Shown piece by piece: positions 10,831-23,384 of a stretch of 64,000 nt of DNA. This DNA is from Rhyzopertha dominica. Lineage: Eukaryota > Arthropoda > Insecta > Coleoptera > Bostrichidae. Where the stretch lies: contig QCXZ01000064.1 in assembly GCA_025024175.1 (NCBI GenBank), positions 52,349,325 through 52,413,324 on the forward strand, in the 5' to 3' direction. The first letter of the stretch is position 1, and the number at the start of each line of letters is the position of its first letter. A model generated the notes under the pieces. It was not told the origin of the DNA. It ran no database searches and saw only the letters and a list, made by a program, of their open reading frames with translations. The position numbers were made by a program, and so were the translations under genes.

Positions 10831-13800
10831 TTAATCTCTCATGAAATAGCGGGCCTAAGAGTTCGGCAGTAAACTGTNTAGGATTGTGCTCATTCTCGAG
10901 TAATCAAAGATGTTTTCACAAGTTTCATTTTTCGTTGTTAATTGAAAATAAAATGCCAGTGTTTAATCTGCAATACCCTATTATTTCTATGCGAGTGCTT
11001 CTTTTATATTACCATGACGCATTATGACACTGAAAGGAATATTCAAAATATAGGTCATGCAGCAACGCAGTAGTACAAAGGATTATTAAAACCACAAGGG
11101 GTACATCCCAATATATACGGTGAGATATCTGAATTCTGCGAACAGAATTAATTCTAAGCCAGCGGAAACGATGTTGAAGTCGTTAGTTTACCGTATCATA
11201 GATATATAAAATATAAGGGAAATGCACAGTTTCTTGTAGTTTAGTAAACCATTTTGATAGTAACTTCTACAGTTAATGGGTTTTGACATGTGAGGCATGG
11301 ATACACCTTCTAAGGTTACTATGTAGAAAAATTAACCTGTTACAGCGACACTAAAATTTCTCCGGTCGCTAAGCTAAGTAGCTAAAATCCCTAAAACTAA
11401 CCATTGTAGTACATGCCGGTGTTGCTTATTATCAACATTATTCAGTATAAGGGATATCGGAAAAACTACGTCTTACACCATAATTCAAGTAAGTGTACCC
11501 GTTTGTAAAATTCAGTTGTTTAGCTGCTAGAGAACACAAAAGAAATAAGTTAGGAAAATAACATTATTTAGCACGATAAAGGCAACCCAGCGCCTAAATC
11601 AACTACAATTATAGATGAGTAACTCTAACCCCCCTGCAGCTGTTTGGATGAGCACATGCTTACACCTCCCACAAGCGGCGCATCGGCGATTACATTTCAA
11701 AACAGTACAGTACACAAAGCTTTTGCTACTGTGGATCTAAATACAAAGGCTATTGGTTATAGGTCATAGACCATTAATGTATGTTATATGATCTGTGCTA
11801 AAGGTGTTCTCTGCACATGGTTCGAATGGGATGTAGCAGGAACTATTTCTTCAGTGCCAATAAATAGGCCCCAAAATCCGCATGGCTATATAGAAATTAG
11901 CACTTACAATATGTTTTCTAAACCTATTTTGACCTGTAATGGACTAAGAATACCTCAGGAAGTGTTGGCAGAGCTAACAGTAGCTCGGATCTGTTAGGGG
12001 TCTGCTTTATCGATTAAAATGGTATCGATAGCTGCACAGCTGCACTAATTAATTCAACTCAAGTGCAACAAATAAGATCTTAAGGCAACGTAGCAATCGC
12101 AACTAGCAGTACTCTTCTTTTGTGCTCCCAAGTGTTATTGAAATGTAGTATTTCAGAGTGTGAGCTCAAACTTAGTTACGCCAAATTATACTAATAAAAT
12201 CTGTAAATTAAGACAGGATAAAATCAGGATTTCATTTGGATTTCATACAAATTACATCATATTACACACAGATTTTGTATGGATTTCATCAAATTTTCAA
12301 AGATTGGCGGATTTTAAACGGATTTCATTGTAATAATTTATCTAGATTTCACTGAATGGTTCCAAACTAGGAATAACTGCTTTCTGGTTCATGACTGTTA
12401 CAGTTTATTATTTCAAAGCCTACTAGGAGAAATTGTTGTGCAATCACTTCTCTCCATGTTTTTCTTTTGAACGAGAAATATAAATTATAATTTAAATTTG
12501 TACAGTACTCGTATTTATTTTTTTGAAACAACGCTATAACTTATTCTTAGCTTCCACAAAAAGCAAATCTGGCCAGTCGATAACTTCTGTAATCTTTGTC
12601 AACAAAGACAGGAAAACGACGTTACTATATTTATTCAATGCAGTTTTTATCAAGACGCAAGACACAAAAACCATACACAAAACATTTTAACACAAGGTGA
12701 AACAACAAAACACATTAAAGTTTAAAACATCTAGAGCCATTAAACAGATACAATTCGGAAAAATAATTAGGCACACAGTAGAAGATGAGCGTTTGTTAGC
12801 TGCAGAATTAACTTAACTGGAAAACTATAAAGCACTGATCGTATAACTTTATGGACAAACCCAATAATGACGACTTTGCATACCTTAAGATAACGATAAT
12901 ATAAGTATTGCTTGTAAAAGACTATTTAGGAAGCTTATAAGCTACAGAAAAACCTTGCACTGCGCAAGTATACCTAAACATTTTTGCTATTATTGTAATA
13001 TATATTTTTTATTGCGAGAGGTGTACGTTTAAATATGAGAAAATAGAAGAATTGCAACAAGAAAAATTCGACACTTGTCTTTATTATATTGGTGTTTAAA
13101 GGTGCAATATGTATACTTATTTTTTGGCAGCAGTCATGGAAATCATGGCCGTCACAGTAATAAAAATCACGCATTTTTTTCTGTTTCTAACCCATGTTTA
13201 AATTTAACTTGACTTTGTATTTGTCTTTGACGCAGAATTAGATAACAATTATTTATTTTATACCACTTGGCTTTTATATGTAACAAACTTACGGGACCCT
13301 TGAAAATTTGGAATTAAATGAAAACATTATACAAACTTTACACTGAACTTGCATGTTATGGGAGCAAACATTGTAATGGTACGCAGTACACTGTGTTTGT
13401 CTAAAGATAGGAAATTGAATGCAATGGAGAGGGATAAAATACACAGAAACTACAACTTGACTAGCGACGCTTTAGAAACACACTTACACAATGACCATTT
13501 CCAACTTATAATTAATTTACTAGCACGGGGCATAGGTATATACAACAATTTCACTCAATACAGTCACAGTAGTAACTTGGTGGTGGTTTAGAGTCTGCTC
13601 AACGTCTAATAAAGTAGAATGGACCCTTTACAAAAACTGCTACAAATAAATGCGTGTTGTTTGAAGTGGAACGTTATATTTGTATCGAAGTAAGGTTTAG
13701 GTTTAAAATATTTTTTACTTGGCATACGAAGGAAAATCACAGTTATCGTTATCGTCATCGATTAGTGTATTATTAGAACAAACAAATGCTGCAAGCACTA

Positions 13801-16248
13801 TAAAAGATAATAAGATATATGATTTCCAGAAATTATGAACTCTCGGATCAGTGGCTAACACTGTGGAACAGAAAACAAAACAACCTCTTTCGCCTAAGTA
13901 ATTCACTTCAAACGGCAGTTTTCTTCATTTTACGGTTCCTGAAATAGCGGGACAAATCCAGACGAAGCTCCGGACGTTTAGTAAATAAGGACACATCAGT
14001 CAAGTGGAGTCGCAAAAATGATAACGCGGAGTTGGGAGTGCTTTATCTAGAAATTAAATAGCACCCGGTTTTTACTTGCCATTTTTGCGAGAGACGAATA
14101 AGAATAAGTGGGCAAGGGTAACCTTGTCAGATACGCCCAGGGGAAATCATCGTAACGATGTTCTGGAGTAGAGGAACGATTTAGGAAACGGGCACATAGG
14201 TAAGGTAAAAATAGATAAAGTTTTCTAGGTGGATAGTTTTAACTATCGAAGCTTGAGAATGCTTCTGATGTGTCTGTTTGTTTGGTTTAGTAATCTCTTC
14301 CATTTTTTTGCACAACAATCAATTTAATCGTTACAACCAAAAGGGGATGCAGGTAAAATGAATAATACATATAATGTTTCGACTAACAGCAGCAGAAGTA
14401 TCCAGCATTTATTTAGAACTGAATTGTATTACAAGAATTGTGCTACTAATTCTCTTTCTCACAAAGATCTTATGCTTTCGCAAACACGCTTACCAATACT
14501 AATAGTAAAAGTAACAGTTCAATAAGAACATGCACTCGACCTAAAAAATAATAACGCAATCTTAGAAAGCAACACGTTTTAGATAGCTTTTGTTTCACTC
14601 GAACGATTAAAATTAGGCTAAAATTGAATAAGAAGTAAGGAAAACGTAGTAATACCATGCTCCGCTATGGTCAATGTTTCCTTGTTGTAATAAGAGATGC
14701 CAAGCCTATTCAACACATATTCACAATTCGCAAATTTTATATTCAGTAAACAACTGGTCTGCAAGGTTTTCTAAAATCAAAGACCCAAAACGACAACCTT
14801 GATGTTCTAAGGTTTTACGCAGGCGCCGTATACCTCTCTTTATGAAACCACACCCAAGAACTACCCGCTACTGTATTTATTTAGACTCCTGCTTATATTA
14901 AAATATCTTTAAAGTATAAACCAGTCTTTCGCAAATCCACTACTCGCCCTCTATCAGATTCGCTAAGTTGAGAAAAATTACTTACAAATCAAAGAAGCCG
15001 ACCACAAACTTTTGTCGATTTTGTTAAATAAAAAAAAGAACTTAAAAACAGTGGCACAAAACCAGTGCATTGTAAGGCTAAAAACATAAATGTTTGTCTT
15101 AAAAAATATTTAAGTTTTCTGGTGAATACAACGAGAAAATTTATTTTACTTTGTATGCGTTTAAATCATACTCGAAGGCTGCTTAAAGGTGATAGTATCC
15201 AATGCTAAGAAGCTTCTTGAAAAGCTCCAATATCTACATCACCCAAGACCTTTCAGCAACCCGTGAGCGTTTGTAATATAAAGCAAAGAAAAAGCTTGAT
15301 GCGAAGGTAGAAGGGATGCCAATACACAATATACTACAGATGTTGTGCTGGAGGATACATGTTATGTTTACGATTAAGTTTATTTTACATTATACATTTA
15401 TTTTATTAGTTGATATGGTTATGTTATGTAATGGTCAGTTGTGTATATTAGTCTATTTATTTAAGCACAGAGGGGAGTCAGCGGAGCCTCCATTTGGCTG
15501 GATTTCTTTGGTCACAGTATATTTTGTGGACAATTTGGTGCACGCTCGCTTTTTTTACATATACTGCAACATAACTTTATATTTTCTATAACCAAAACAT
15601 GGCTGACAATAGCAAATTTAGTATTTTTGGTGTTACTTGTAATACAAACCGCCGCTTCTATTCTTATAAGTGAACTAAATGTGATAGTTTCGGACATGTC
15701 ACTCACCTCAATAACGATGTGTTAAATCCAGATAGCTTCTTAACCAAGACTCTATTCATTCTTTCATTCAGTCATTCATTCATGGGTGGTATTGATTTCC
15801 ACCAAGTAGACACTGCCCACCAGGGTCACAGTTTCATCCGTTTCTCTTGTTGAATTAGTAATTACAACAAATAGAAGTTGTCTATAATGCAGCGGTTGTC
15901 GGTTCTTATATGCTTTCAGGACATGATTACGAGCATTTCATTTTGACTTGCGCATACATAGAAGTTTAAATCAATTTTAATACATATAATTTAAATCTGA
16001 CTAAAACTAAGCTAAAACTTTTTTAACAAAATCATAAATATTCGCAAAGAAATATGAAGCGAATATTAGTATATATAGTATGGCAATTTTACAACTGCGA
16101 TCCTGTATTTGGCCTGAGTCATGCTTATTTTTAAGGTATAACAATATACGATCAGCTATCTCACATGATAACCGAGCTTGGTTAGCTAAATATAAACAAC
16201 CGCAGATTGTCATAAGCCTCTTGCCTATTTCATATAGTTTACTAATAA
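10831..16248. other. 5.4 kb with no recognisable gene
   Basis: I found no coding similarity in this interval. The only local structures are the GGATTTCAT-rich patch near 12.2-12.36 kb and an ATTC-rich run near 15.76-15.78 kb. The open frames (up to 91 codons) are hydrophobic, low-complexity products of AT-rich DNA. Confidence 0.45.
12220..12358 (+). repeat. GGATTTCAT-motif cluster
   Basis: GGATTTCAT or a one-base variant occurs about five times in 130 bp (near 12227, 12238, 12281, 12319 and 12347). The spacing is irregular, so this is a degenerate simple repeat rather than a clean tandem array. Confidence 0.45.
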
Positions 16249-16288
16249 TATAAATAATATAATAATATAATAATAATAATAAATAGTA
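16249..16288. repeat. TAA-type microsatellite
   Basis: An imperfect (ATA/TAA)n run of about 40 bp, interrupted by TAT units. Confidence 0.8.
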
Positions 16289-16865
16289 AAGTGCTACATA
16301 CCTGGATAATAAGATACAAAGTGGTTGACAGAAAATTGTTGGATTTACACTATGCCATGTTGAAATGTGTAAGCGACGTTTTGCTTGTCTATGCGCTTCA
16401 TTTTTTAACTCCTTTTCTCAATATATTAAGCAGTGTCCCATTTCTTGTTAAAAAAACTGTTAAAACAGTATTTGTTTGTTAGGCAAATGAATATATCTTG
16501 AAAATGTTTATTACGTATTTTTTGTTGGATGTCCATGAGTTGGGCTGCCTAATATTGAACCTATTGATTTATTTTTTTTTTAATAGAAGAGCCAACATCG
16601 GCTTTCTTTCTTGGGCATTGTTGGCTGAACAACGCCTGTAGACATATACGTTATTTTTGTGTGCAGCGGTATCCAAATAACTTCAAGTATATGTGGGTGT
16701 TATTATTTCTTTCTCAGTCAATATATGTGTCTTGGGTACATTATGAAGTACTACTACTAGTTGTGGCTCGGTCCGGATCGCCGAATAATTATTTTTTTTT
16801 TGTATTTTGTTTCATTATGTTCAGTTATCTTAAAACAGTTAGTTGGCATTTTTTATATTACCGTA

Positions 16866-17345
16866 AAAAACCGCTGCAAATTGAATCAATACACATCCAA
16901 TTGTCAAAATGACATTTACGTTTTTATTTATTATACTATACGATTAGTAATCAGGTTTTGAGAATTTTTTCTCTCTACACATTTTTTCTAAGACAAACAG
17001 ACCTCGTGATATTAGCAAAAATATATAAATTTTAAAATCGTTTTTTTCCAAATAACTCGAAAATTATTAACTTAACAAATAAAATGCAAGAGTGCTTTCT
17101 AATCAGAAATTCGATTTTCTATATCATACCAAAATAGGGTTTTTGGAAATATTTCGAAAATGACAAAATTTTGAATCAATTTTCTAAGACACTTTTTGTG
17201 AGAAATTTTATTTCCTATCTGATGGTATTTTAATTGTTTGAATATATTAAATATATTCGGAGATACTTAGGAAAAAACCGTTTTATTTAAGTGACGCTTT
17301 TTTGCTAATATCTTCTACACAGTAGCTGTGTAGTTGTTTAAAAAA
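16866..17345 (+). repeat. dispersed repeat family, copy A
   Basis: About 480 bp beginning AAAAAACCGCTGCAAATTGA and ending near CTAATATCTTCTACACAG. It matches, in reverse orientation, 30885-31240. The two copies align over most of their length, but copy A carries two internal segments of roughly 50-60 bp that copy B lacks. No protein similarity or clear terminal inverted repeat is visible. A short inverted pair (GATATTAGCAAAA near 17009, TTTTTTGCTAATATC near 17299) lies within it. Class unknown. Confidence 0.8.
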
Positions 17346-17991
17346 ACATCAAGAACAAACTGACCACACTGTTGACTTTGATAATACCAAAATTATTACT
17401 ACGGAACAACATAAACAAAAAAGACAATTTTTAGAAATGATACATATTCAAAAAAACCTAAACACATGTGTAAACGACAGGACTGACATACAAGGACTAA
17501 GTAATACCTACTACACCGTCATTTAAACACACCCTCTCACCGTCACATTTACCATCCACAATGATAGCAAAGGAACAAACTTGAAGGTACATTTTATATT
17601 AATATCAAAATTGTAAATGTCATATTGATTTTCATAATAATTTGTCAATCTACAAAATAAAAATATTCGACAAAGACCTAAATTATAGATCGAAACGTCA
17701 TATTATTAGAAAAAGTGTCTTTAATTTATAAAAAATAAGGAGCCAGAACCTACAAATAAATACAATAAGAAGAATTAATTAAACACGTCTGTTTATTGTA
17801 ATTTTATAATTTTTATCAATCTGAAATCATTGAAGAATTACGCATAATGCTGTTTCGTGCNTTTGTTTTTCTTTATCATAAAATTTTCGCTCGGTAGAAA
17901 AATATTTTCAATTACATTTGTTATGTTCATTGAATACATTCCGTTTTTTTTAAATTATTTTGTTCCTTTTGCATTTATTATTTCACTACAT

Positions 17992-18381
17992 ATTAGGCAT
18001 TCCAATGAACTGTCAGGCAAAATCCAACATGGCCGTTGTGGGCAAACCTACGTTATGTCATTAAGGAAACAGCTTCATGATTGAAAAGTGCCAGGCTTTG
18101 TGTTTTTATAACGTTGTTCCTTTTGTTCTTTTTATAATATGTTATTAGTATTTTTTAAACAAAAAAGCCTGTTGCGTGGCTTATGGTTAACTGTGGAATG
18201 ACATAAAGCTTTATTCAGTTCTTGCTGTTCAAAAACAGAAATTTGACACGGACAAAAATGAAATATCGGAGAGGCGTAGGATCCTATGGATTGCTGGAAT
18301 TAAGAGAGAGCCGATATAGCACTACCAAAAAGTGTTTGCCCACAGCCGCCATATTGGGTAGCATGGTTTGGAATGCCTAAT
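17992..18381. mobile_element. 390 bp MITE with ATTAGGCATTCCA ends
   Basis: ATTAGGCATTCCA at 17992-18004 is exactly complemented by TGGAATGCCTAAT at 18369-18381. About 30 bp further in, the arms match again (CATGGCCGTTGTGGGCAAAC on the left against ATGGCGGCTGTGGGCAAAC read from the right). The flanks ATTA/TAAT are palindromic, so the target duplication may be TA (Tc1/mariner) or TTA/TAA (PIF/Harbinger); the sequence does not decide. No coding capacity. Confidence 0.75.
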
Positions 18382-19690
18382 TTATAGGTTTGGTTATGAT
18401 TACAACCGTTGCTTTGAAGGCGTTTGGCCAGAAGTATCGTAGTGCATAAAAGTGTATTGCTTCTTGCAAAAGGTAAACGTGTGTGCAGTCTAATATACGC
18501 TTTCGATCAGTTAAAAAGTAGGTATCTTTCAGATTTGTGTATCGGCTACTTGAGCAACTTATTTACTAATTTATAAATAAATAATAATGACCAACTAGAG
18601 TAGACCAAAGTTTTTACTCCCAACCCAGTAGATATTGTCAGGAGCCGCTGCTGACTACTACGGTTAGAATATATTTCAAAATATAAATATCTATAATTCC
18701 TTTTCAATACAATCGTATACTTTACCTTTGCTAACGATGAATATTAGATAAATAAAGTAACAAAAATAATATCAAGTCAGATTGTGCGGCTGGATATTTC
18801 AAACAGCCACGTCATTTCTATATGTACCTACGATGCCTTTAACCCAGTGAAAAGCATAATAAACGAGCGCGATGTTTTTAGCTCAGCTTGAACTAATAAT
18901 TCCAAACATTGCGTGATGTGAAGCCATAAATCCTCGTGTATTTCACAAAATCAATTGCAGTTGAAAATCTTTTCTAGTAATGTTCTCTTGAGGGTTCGCG
19001 ACTTCATTCCTACAAATCCACGTATTTCATTCCCGCACTAAACCCTTTATTACAGAACGGTTCCGCTGGCTTGCTAAACCCTAAAATTTTTAGAGCAAAT
19101 CCACTAGTGTCGTATCTGGCTTTTATTTCAGTAAGATTTACGAGCAAAACTTCATTATTGCATTAAAACGTGCGAGCCTCGCTTATAGTTTATCTGGGTC
19201 TGTCTTATTGTTCCTAAGTTATAATCCGTGAGTTCAAGGACAAGCTGGGTGTGCAGTTCGAAAATGCAGCAGTATCGCTTACAAAGGGATGGTCAGATGA
19301 TGGATGAGCTACGCATGATACGTGTTTAGTGGAAGAATGTATACGATGTCATGAATAATAAAGGGGACAAATATTTTGTCGGGAAACAATATAGATTGTA
19401 ATCCTCTTATAGAATATCCTGTGACATCGAGTAACTGTTAAACCTTTAAAATCCTACACAATTTTTATAGCAACTTAAAGCTCCGGTAAATGTTAAAAGA
19501 ATAGATTACTCTTAGATAGACAAGGACTGCACTAGAATGACTGCAGCTGAACGGAGAAGTGCTTCTAGGGATTGCTTGTTAGCAGCAATGATTTCGGTGA
19601 ACTAGAAATGCTATAGATTTTGATCATAGGTTCTTTGCGTTAAAGTAAAGTGACTTTCGCCATACCATTTTTCATTTTGAATCTTCGCTT
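18382..19690. other. no gene seen
   Basis: No recognised coding sequence or repeat. Confidence 0.4.
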
Positions 19691-19696
19691 TCAAGG

Positions 19697-20884
19697 TACA
19701 AGGTGTCAAAAGTATACTTACCTATATTTTTTATAGCTTCCTAGTTTTTGGAGAAATTTCATTGAAATTTGGCATGAATTAATATATTTTATGTAGAGAC
19801 ATTTACACTTTTGATGAAAAATTCAGTCAAAAATTTGGCACCGACTGTAGAAAACTAGGGTACTTCTTCTGCACTCTTTTTTATCTATACGCCTTTACCT
19901 TCAAGTTCATGTTTTTACAAAAAAATTGTTGCTTGTTATTCTTGTTTTATACAATTTTGATTTAAGACCTCGTTTACGAGATATTGCTACTTTTGTCTTG
20001 CACTAATTGGTATGAATTAATTACCGAAAACACAAAATTTCATAGTTAGTCATGGAAATAACTGAGCAAATACAATAAAACATGAGCAAAGCTTTAGTTA
20101 TCAAGATATTGTATTGAATTTGAATTCGGACGCCAGTTTTGGTGACAGGAGTTATATTGAAACATATTCCATCGATACTATAGAAAAAAATGGTTTAGTT
20201 CTTCCATATCAGGAAGAACTAGTTTTAAACGTTGCACAACAAATGTGAAATAACTCTACTTATCTTCAAGCATCGTATGTGTGGTAATTGGAGTAAATAA
20301 ATGTTATTCTCGGTTTACCTTTTATAACGAATTACAGTATACCTACTTCTATTAGCCATTGTTAATGGCTGATATATAATATTTGTCAAAGATTGCAGAC
20401 GTAATCGAAGAGTCAGATAAATATTTTTTGTCAGTGCTTTATAATGACATCGATCCTTCCGAAAACATATTATCTAAAATTATGGACGCTGAAAGCATTC
20501 GCCCTCGTATTTTTAATACTTGTTCACACGTATGAACTACATAAATATTTTGACAACTAAATCTGTTTATGTTACGTTGTATTTATTCGATTTATTCCAT
20601 AGCCAACTTTATAATTTGATGTTTTTCGGTATTAATTAATCCTAGTTAATGCAATACAAAAATAGCAACATTCGTCATCAAGGCCTCAAATAAAAACAAA
20701 GAGTCAAAATAAGAATGGAGAAAAGATAGATGCGAGCAGGAGGGATACCGAACTCCACGGTTTCTACATTCGACAACACATTTTCAGCTGAAATTTTCAC
20801 CAAGCCAAATTTCACACAATTTTTTCCAAAATCGTCGAAGTCATTTAAGAAATCTCATCAAAATTTCAATTTTGACACCCCGTA
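19697..20884. mobile_element. foldback element with long inverted arms
   Basis: The left arm (19697 to about 20112) and right arm (about 20525-20884) are imperfect inverted complements. Matching blocks occur in the same order from the tip inwards: RGGTGTCAAAA at the tips, a GAAATTTGGC block, a TGTAGAAA block, ATTTRAGRCCT, TTGCTAYTTTTGTYTTGCA, AATTAATWACCGAAAA, AAATACAA--AACAT, and TTTAGTTRTCAARATATT. The loop is about 410 bp. The tips sit at TA on both sides, so a TA target duplication is possible. No transposase is visible in the loop. Arms this long resemble foldback-type elements or a MITE born from an inverted duplication. Confidence 0.78.
20384..20482 (+). repeat. 95-100 bp repeat shared with 25.93 kb
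   Basis: The segment CAAAGATTGCAGACGTAATC ... TTTTTGTCAGTG ... ATATTATCT matches 25934-26036 in the same orientation over about 95-100 bp. It lies in the loop of the foldback element, so the loop contains an older or mobile sequence. Confidence 0.7.
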
Positions 20885-21631
20885 TATCAAAAAAAAAGCT
20901 TGCATATAAAAAGTACCATAACAAAGGTATCCTTATTGGGACCCAAAGACTTTATAGTTAATGGGATAACCTACTACTCTGTTACACCCGATATAATCTT
21001 GAACATCCATTATTACTGAAAAAATCCTATTTCCCTGAGACGAAATTTGTTAACAATAGAGAAATGTGCAACATATAAAGCTTCTCAGCATTTCGCGAAA
21101 ATGACTAAACCTTTACAGCAGTATGCAGGCATACCTGAGAAGAAATACAAATATAATAAATAGATAAAGTCTTGGTATTTACGCTACTCTATGGATATAA
21201 AAAACCTTAAAGGGTTAAATATAAGCTTGAGAGTTTTAAATTAAGAGGTTTATCTAAGGAAACNTCTAATTTTTNTATTTGAAAACACAAGTGATCACAA
21301 GTGTCACGAAATGGTATAGTAGTGATATACGCTTAATAAAACGCTTAATTATGGGGTCATATATGTTATACGTCCCAAAAGTTAATAAAGATATATGAAT
21401 ACCCTCTATTTCTACGTTGTAAATAAAAGTTGTTTCCGTTAAAGTTTACTTGACTAAAGCCTTGCGGTTTTCCAAATTATGGTAAAATGTACTACCAATT
21501 GTACCGATTAAATTCTTAAGAATGGTTGTCGTTTTTTAACTAAATTGTATATGGTGATGAAGTTTTTACAAAGGTTTTTGAGTAATACTTTTAGCTTTTG
21601 TAGTTTTTTAGTTATATCTTCTCAGACAAAA

Positions 21632-22417
21632 ACTTAAAATTCACTCATTAAAATGCATGTCTCTGCTGTGCTGTCTACACCGCAACCAACTGCAGATGGA
21701 TCTATTTCGCTAACATTATAGCTCATCAGTGCAGTTTAGCTCTAGTGCAGACAGCACGGCATAGAACTGGTTTTGTCTATATAGACATCACTGATCTCTA
21801 AATAACTGGATGTCGCTTACATACCAAAATGCATGTAAATTATTTGTGATAGATTTAAGCCACTTTAGCGCCTAGCCGCTGGTCCTTGTACTAAAATTTT
21901 GACAAAGGTTCGCTTCTGAGGTAAATATAACGTTAATGATTGAAGGTTAAAATCGTGAACTCATCATCTGTCTGCATATTTCCAAAAGATGATCGTTGCA
22001 GAGTTTTAGTAAGAAACATGTACCGTACAAACTGGATGTTACGTTTACTCATAACCATATTATATAGTTAAGGATCTAACCTAAAATTTGAACGCGCCGT
22101 TAAATTGATAGTACGAGTACCAGCGGCATGGTGGCTACTTATCACAGTTTTGAATGACTTATGCGACATCCAGTTATTTAGAGATCAGTGATAGACATGC
22201 ATCTAATGTTTGTCGGTTCTTGTCTAGTTGCAAAAAGTGCCGTGGGGGCCTGCTGTCAAGTTGATGTATGCAGGTACATGCCAACTTGTCATGCTACAGG
22301 TCACTTCCTTTAGAAAGCAGTTNTCCATAATGGCATCTTGGGTGGCTTTGTCATCACGTCAGTGTAATGCTGACAGATGACATTGCCATCTAAATTTCTA
22401 CTTAAAATTCACTCATT
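21632..22417. mobile_element. repeat family X, copy 1, with 18 bp flanking direct repeats
   Basis: The body (21650-22399) starts AAAATGCATG and ends ATCTAAATTTCT. It is flanked by perfect 18 bp direct repeats of ACTTAAAATTCACTCATT (21632-21649 and 22400-22417). Removing the nested hAT MITE leaves about 340 bp. Parts recur at 34961-35195 and 40741-40868. The left part contains a hairpin (GCTGTGCTGTCTACAC near 21668 against GTGCAGACAGCACGGC near 21742). Target duplications this long are usual for LINE-driven insertions (LINEs, SINEs), yet there is no poly-A or simple-repeat tail and no clear pol III promoter. Class unresolved. Confidence 0.72.
21781..22198. mobile_element. 402 bp hAT MITE nested in repeat X
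   Basis: The element is 21789-22190. Its ends are a perfect 28 bp inverted repeat beginning CACTGATCTCTAAATAACTG (21789-21816 and 22163-22190). Perfect 8 bp direct repeats ATAGACAT (21781-21788, 22191-22198) flank it and fit the hAT target pattern nTnnnnAn. The interior is non-coding. The perfect ends in a window where most repeats are badly eroded suggest a relatively recent insertion. It splits repeat X, so it is younger than that insertion. Confidence 0.93.
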
Positions 22418-23380
22418 TGTGTTGCCGCTGCTATAATTTTGATTTTTCAGAAACATTATTGCAGTAATCCCCAGATTTTTTTAAGGTAGAGTACAGCGGC
22501 GTGCTCGGATTTTTAAAAGAAGAGTTTTTTATGTATAGAACAAGTTGTATTTCCTTTTATTAAAACCATAGTTGTCCATGACTTCACAAAAAAAAGTACT
22601 ATTTAAATTAAGTTAAAACAGCATGTCATGACTTTGAATTTGCGATATTATGTGTGTAAAAATGTGCTTTTATTGTTTAATTTTGCTGCGTTTGTGATAT
22701 TGCATATAAAAATTGCTAAATTAAATACCTACGAAAACTATAACAAATATAAACAACATATGGGAAATATCTGCTATGAATGCAGGTTAAGTTAATCAAG
22801 TGTGAAGTAAGATTTGCGCGAATATTTTGTCCCAAAATCTCTTATGTGGCAAGCGGTTACGTCATTTTCATGGAACTTGTAACCTGGATAAGACTGTCTG
22901 ATGGCAGTGATATGTAAAGCAAGCGAACTTGGTCTAGCCTAGTCCACATCATGCCTGATAGATTTTCGGATCGGCTTTTCCGTTCCCCAGCTGCGACCTC
23001 TCAGGAAATGGATTATAAAGGGTATCAGGAAATTCGAGGGTCTAAGTGAGTGCCTGAGAGGAATCACCATAATATGAACGTCTTACCGAAATTCTGCGGA
23101 TTACACGCACGTATAGAGCTGCAAGTACGAGCATGGTGAATTAGTAGCTGAGCAAGGAATTGCTTGCATCTTAGATCTCTTAGGCAGGATGAGGGGGCGT
23201 TCATTATGTGATTATCTATAGAGAGGTGGGTGTTGCATTAGAGAAATTACGTATAAAATTTGTGATAGTACTGTATAAATATGTGTTCATGCTAACGCGA
23301 AATTAATATTTTCCCTTGCTTTCACCCCAACATGTGAAATCAGTTAACACTAATTACGCAAGGATCAAGGCCGCACCGCA
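22418..23380. other. no gene seen
   Basis: No recognised coding sequence or repeat. Confidence 0.4.
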
Positions 23381-23384
23381 AATA

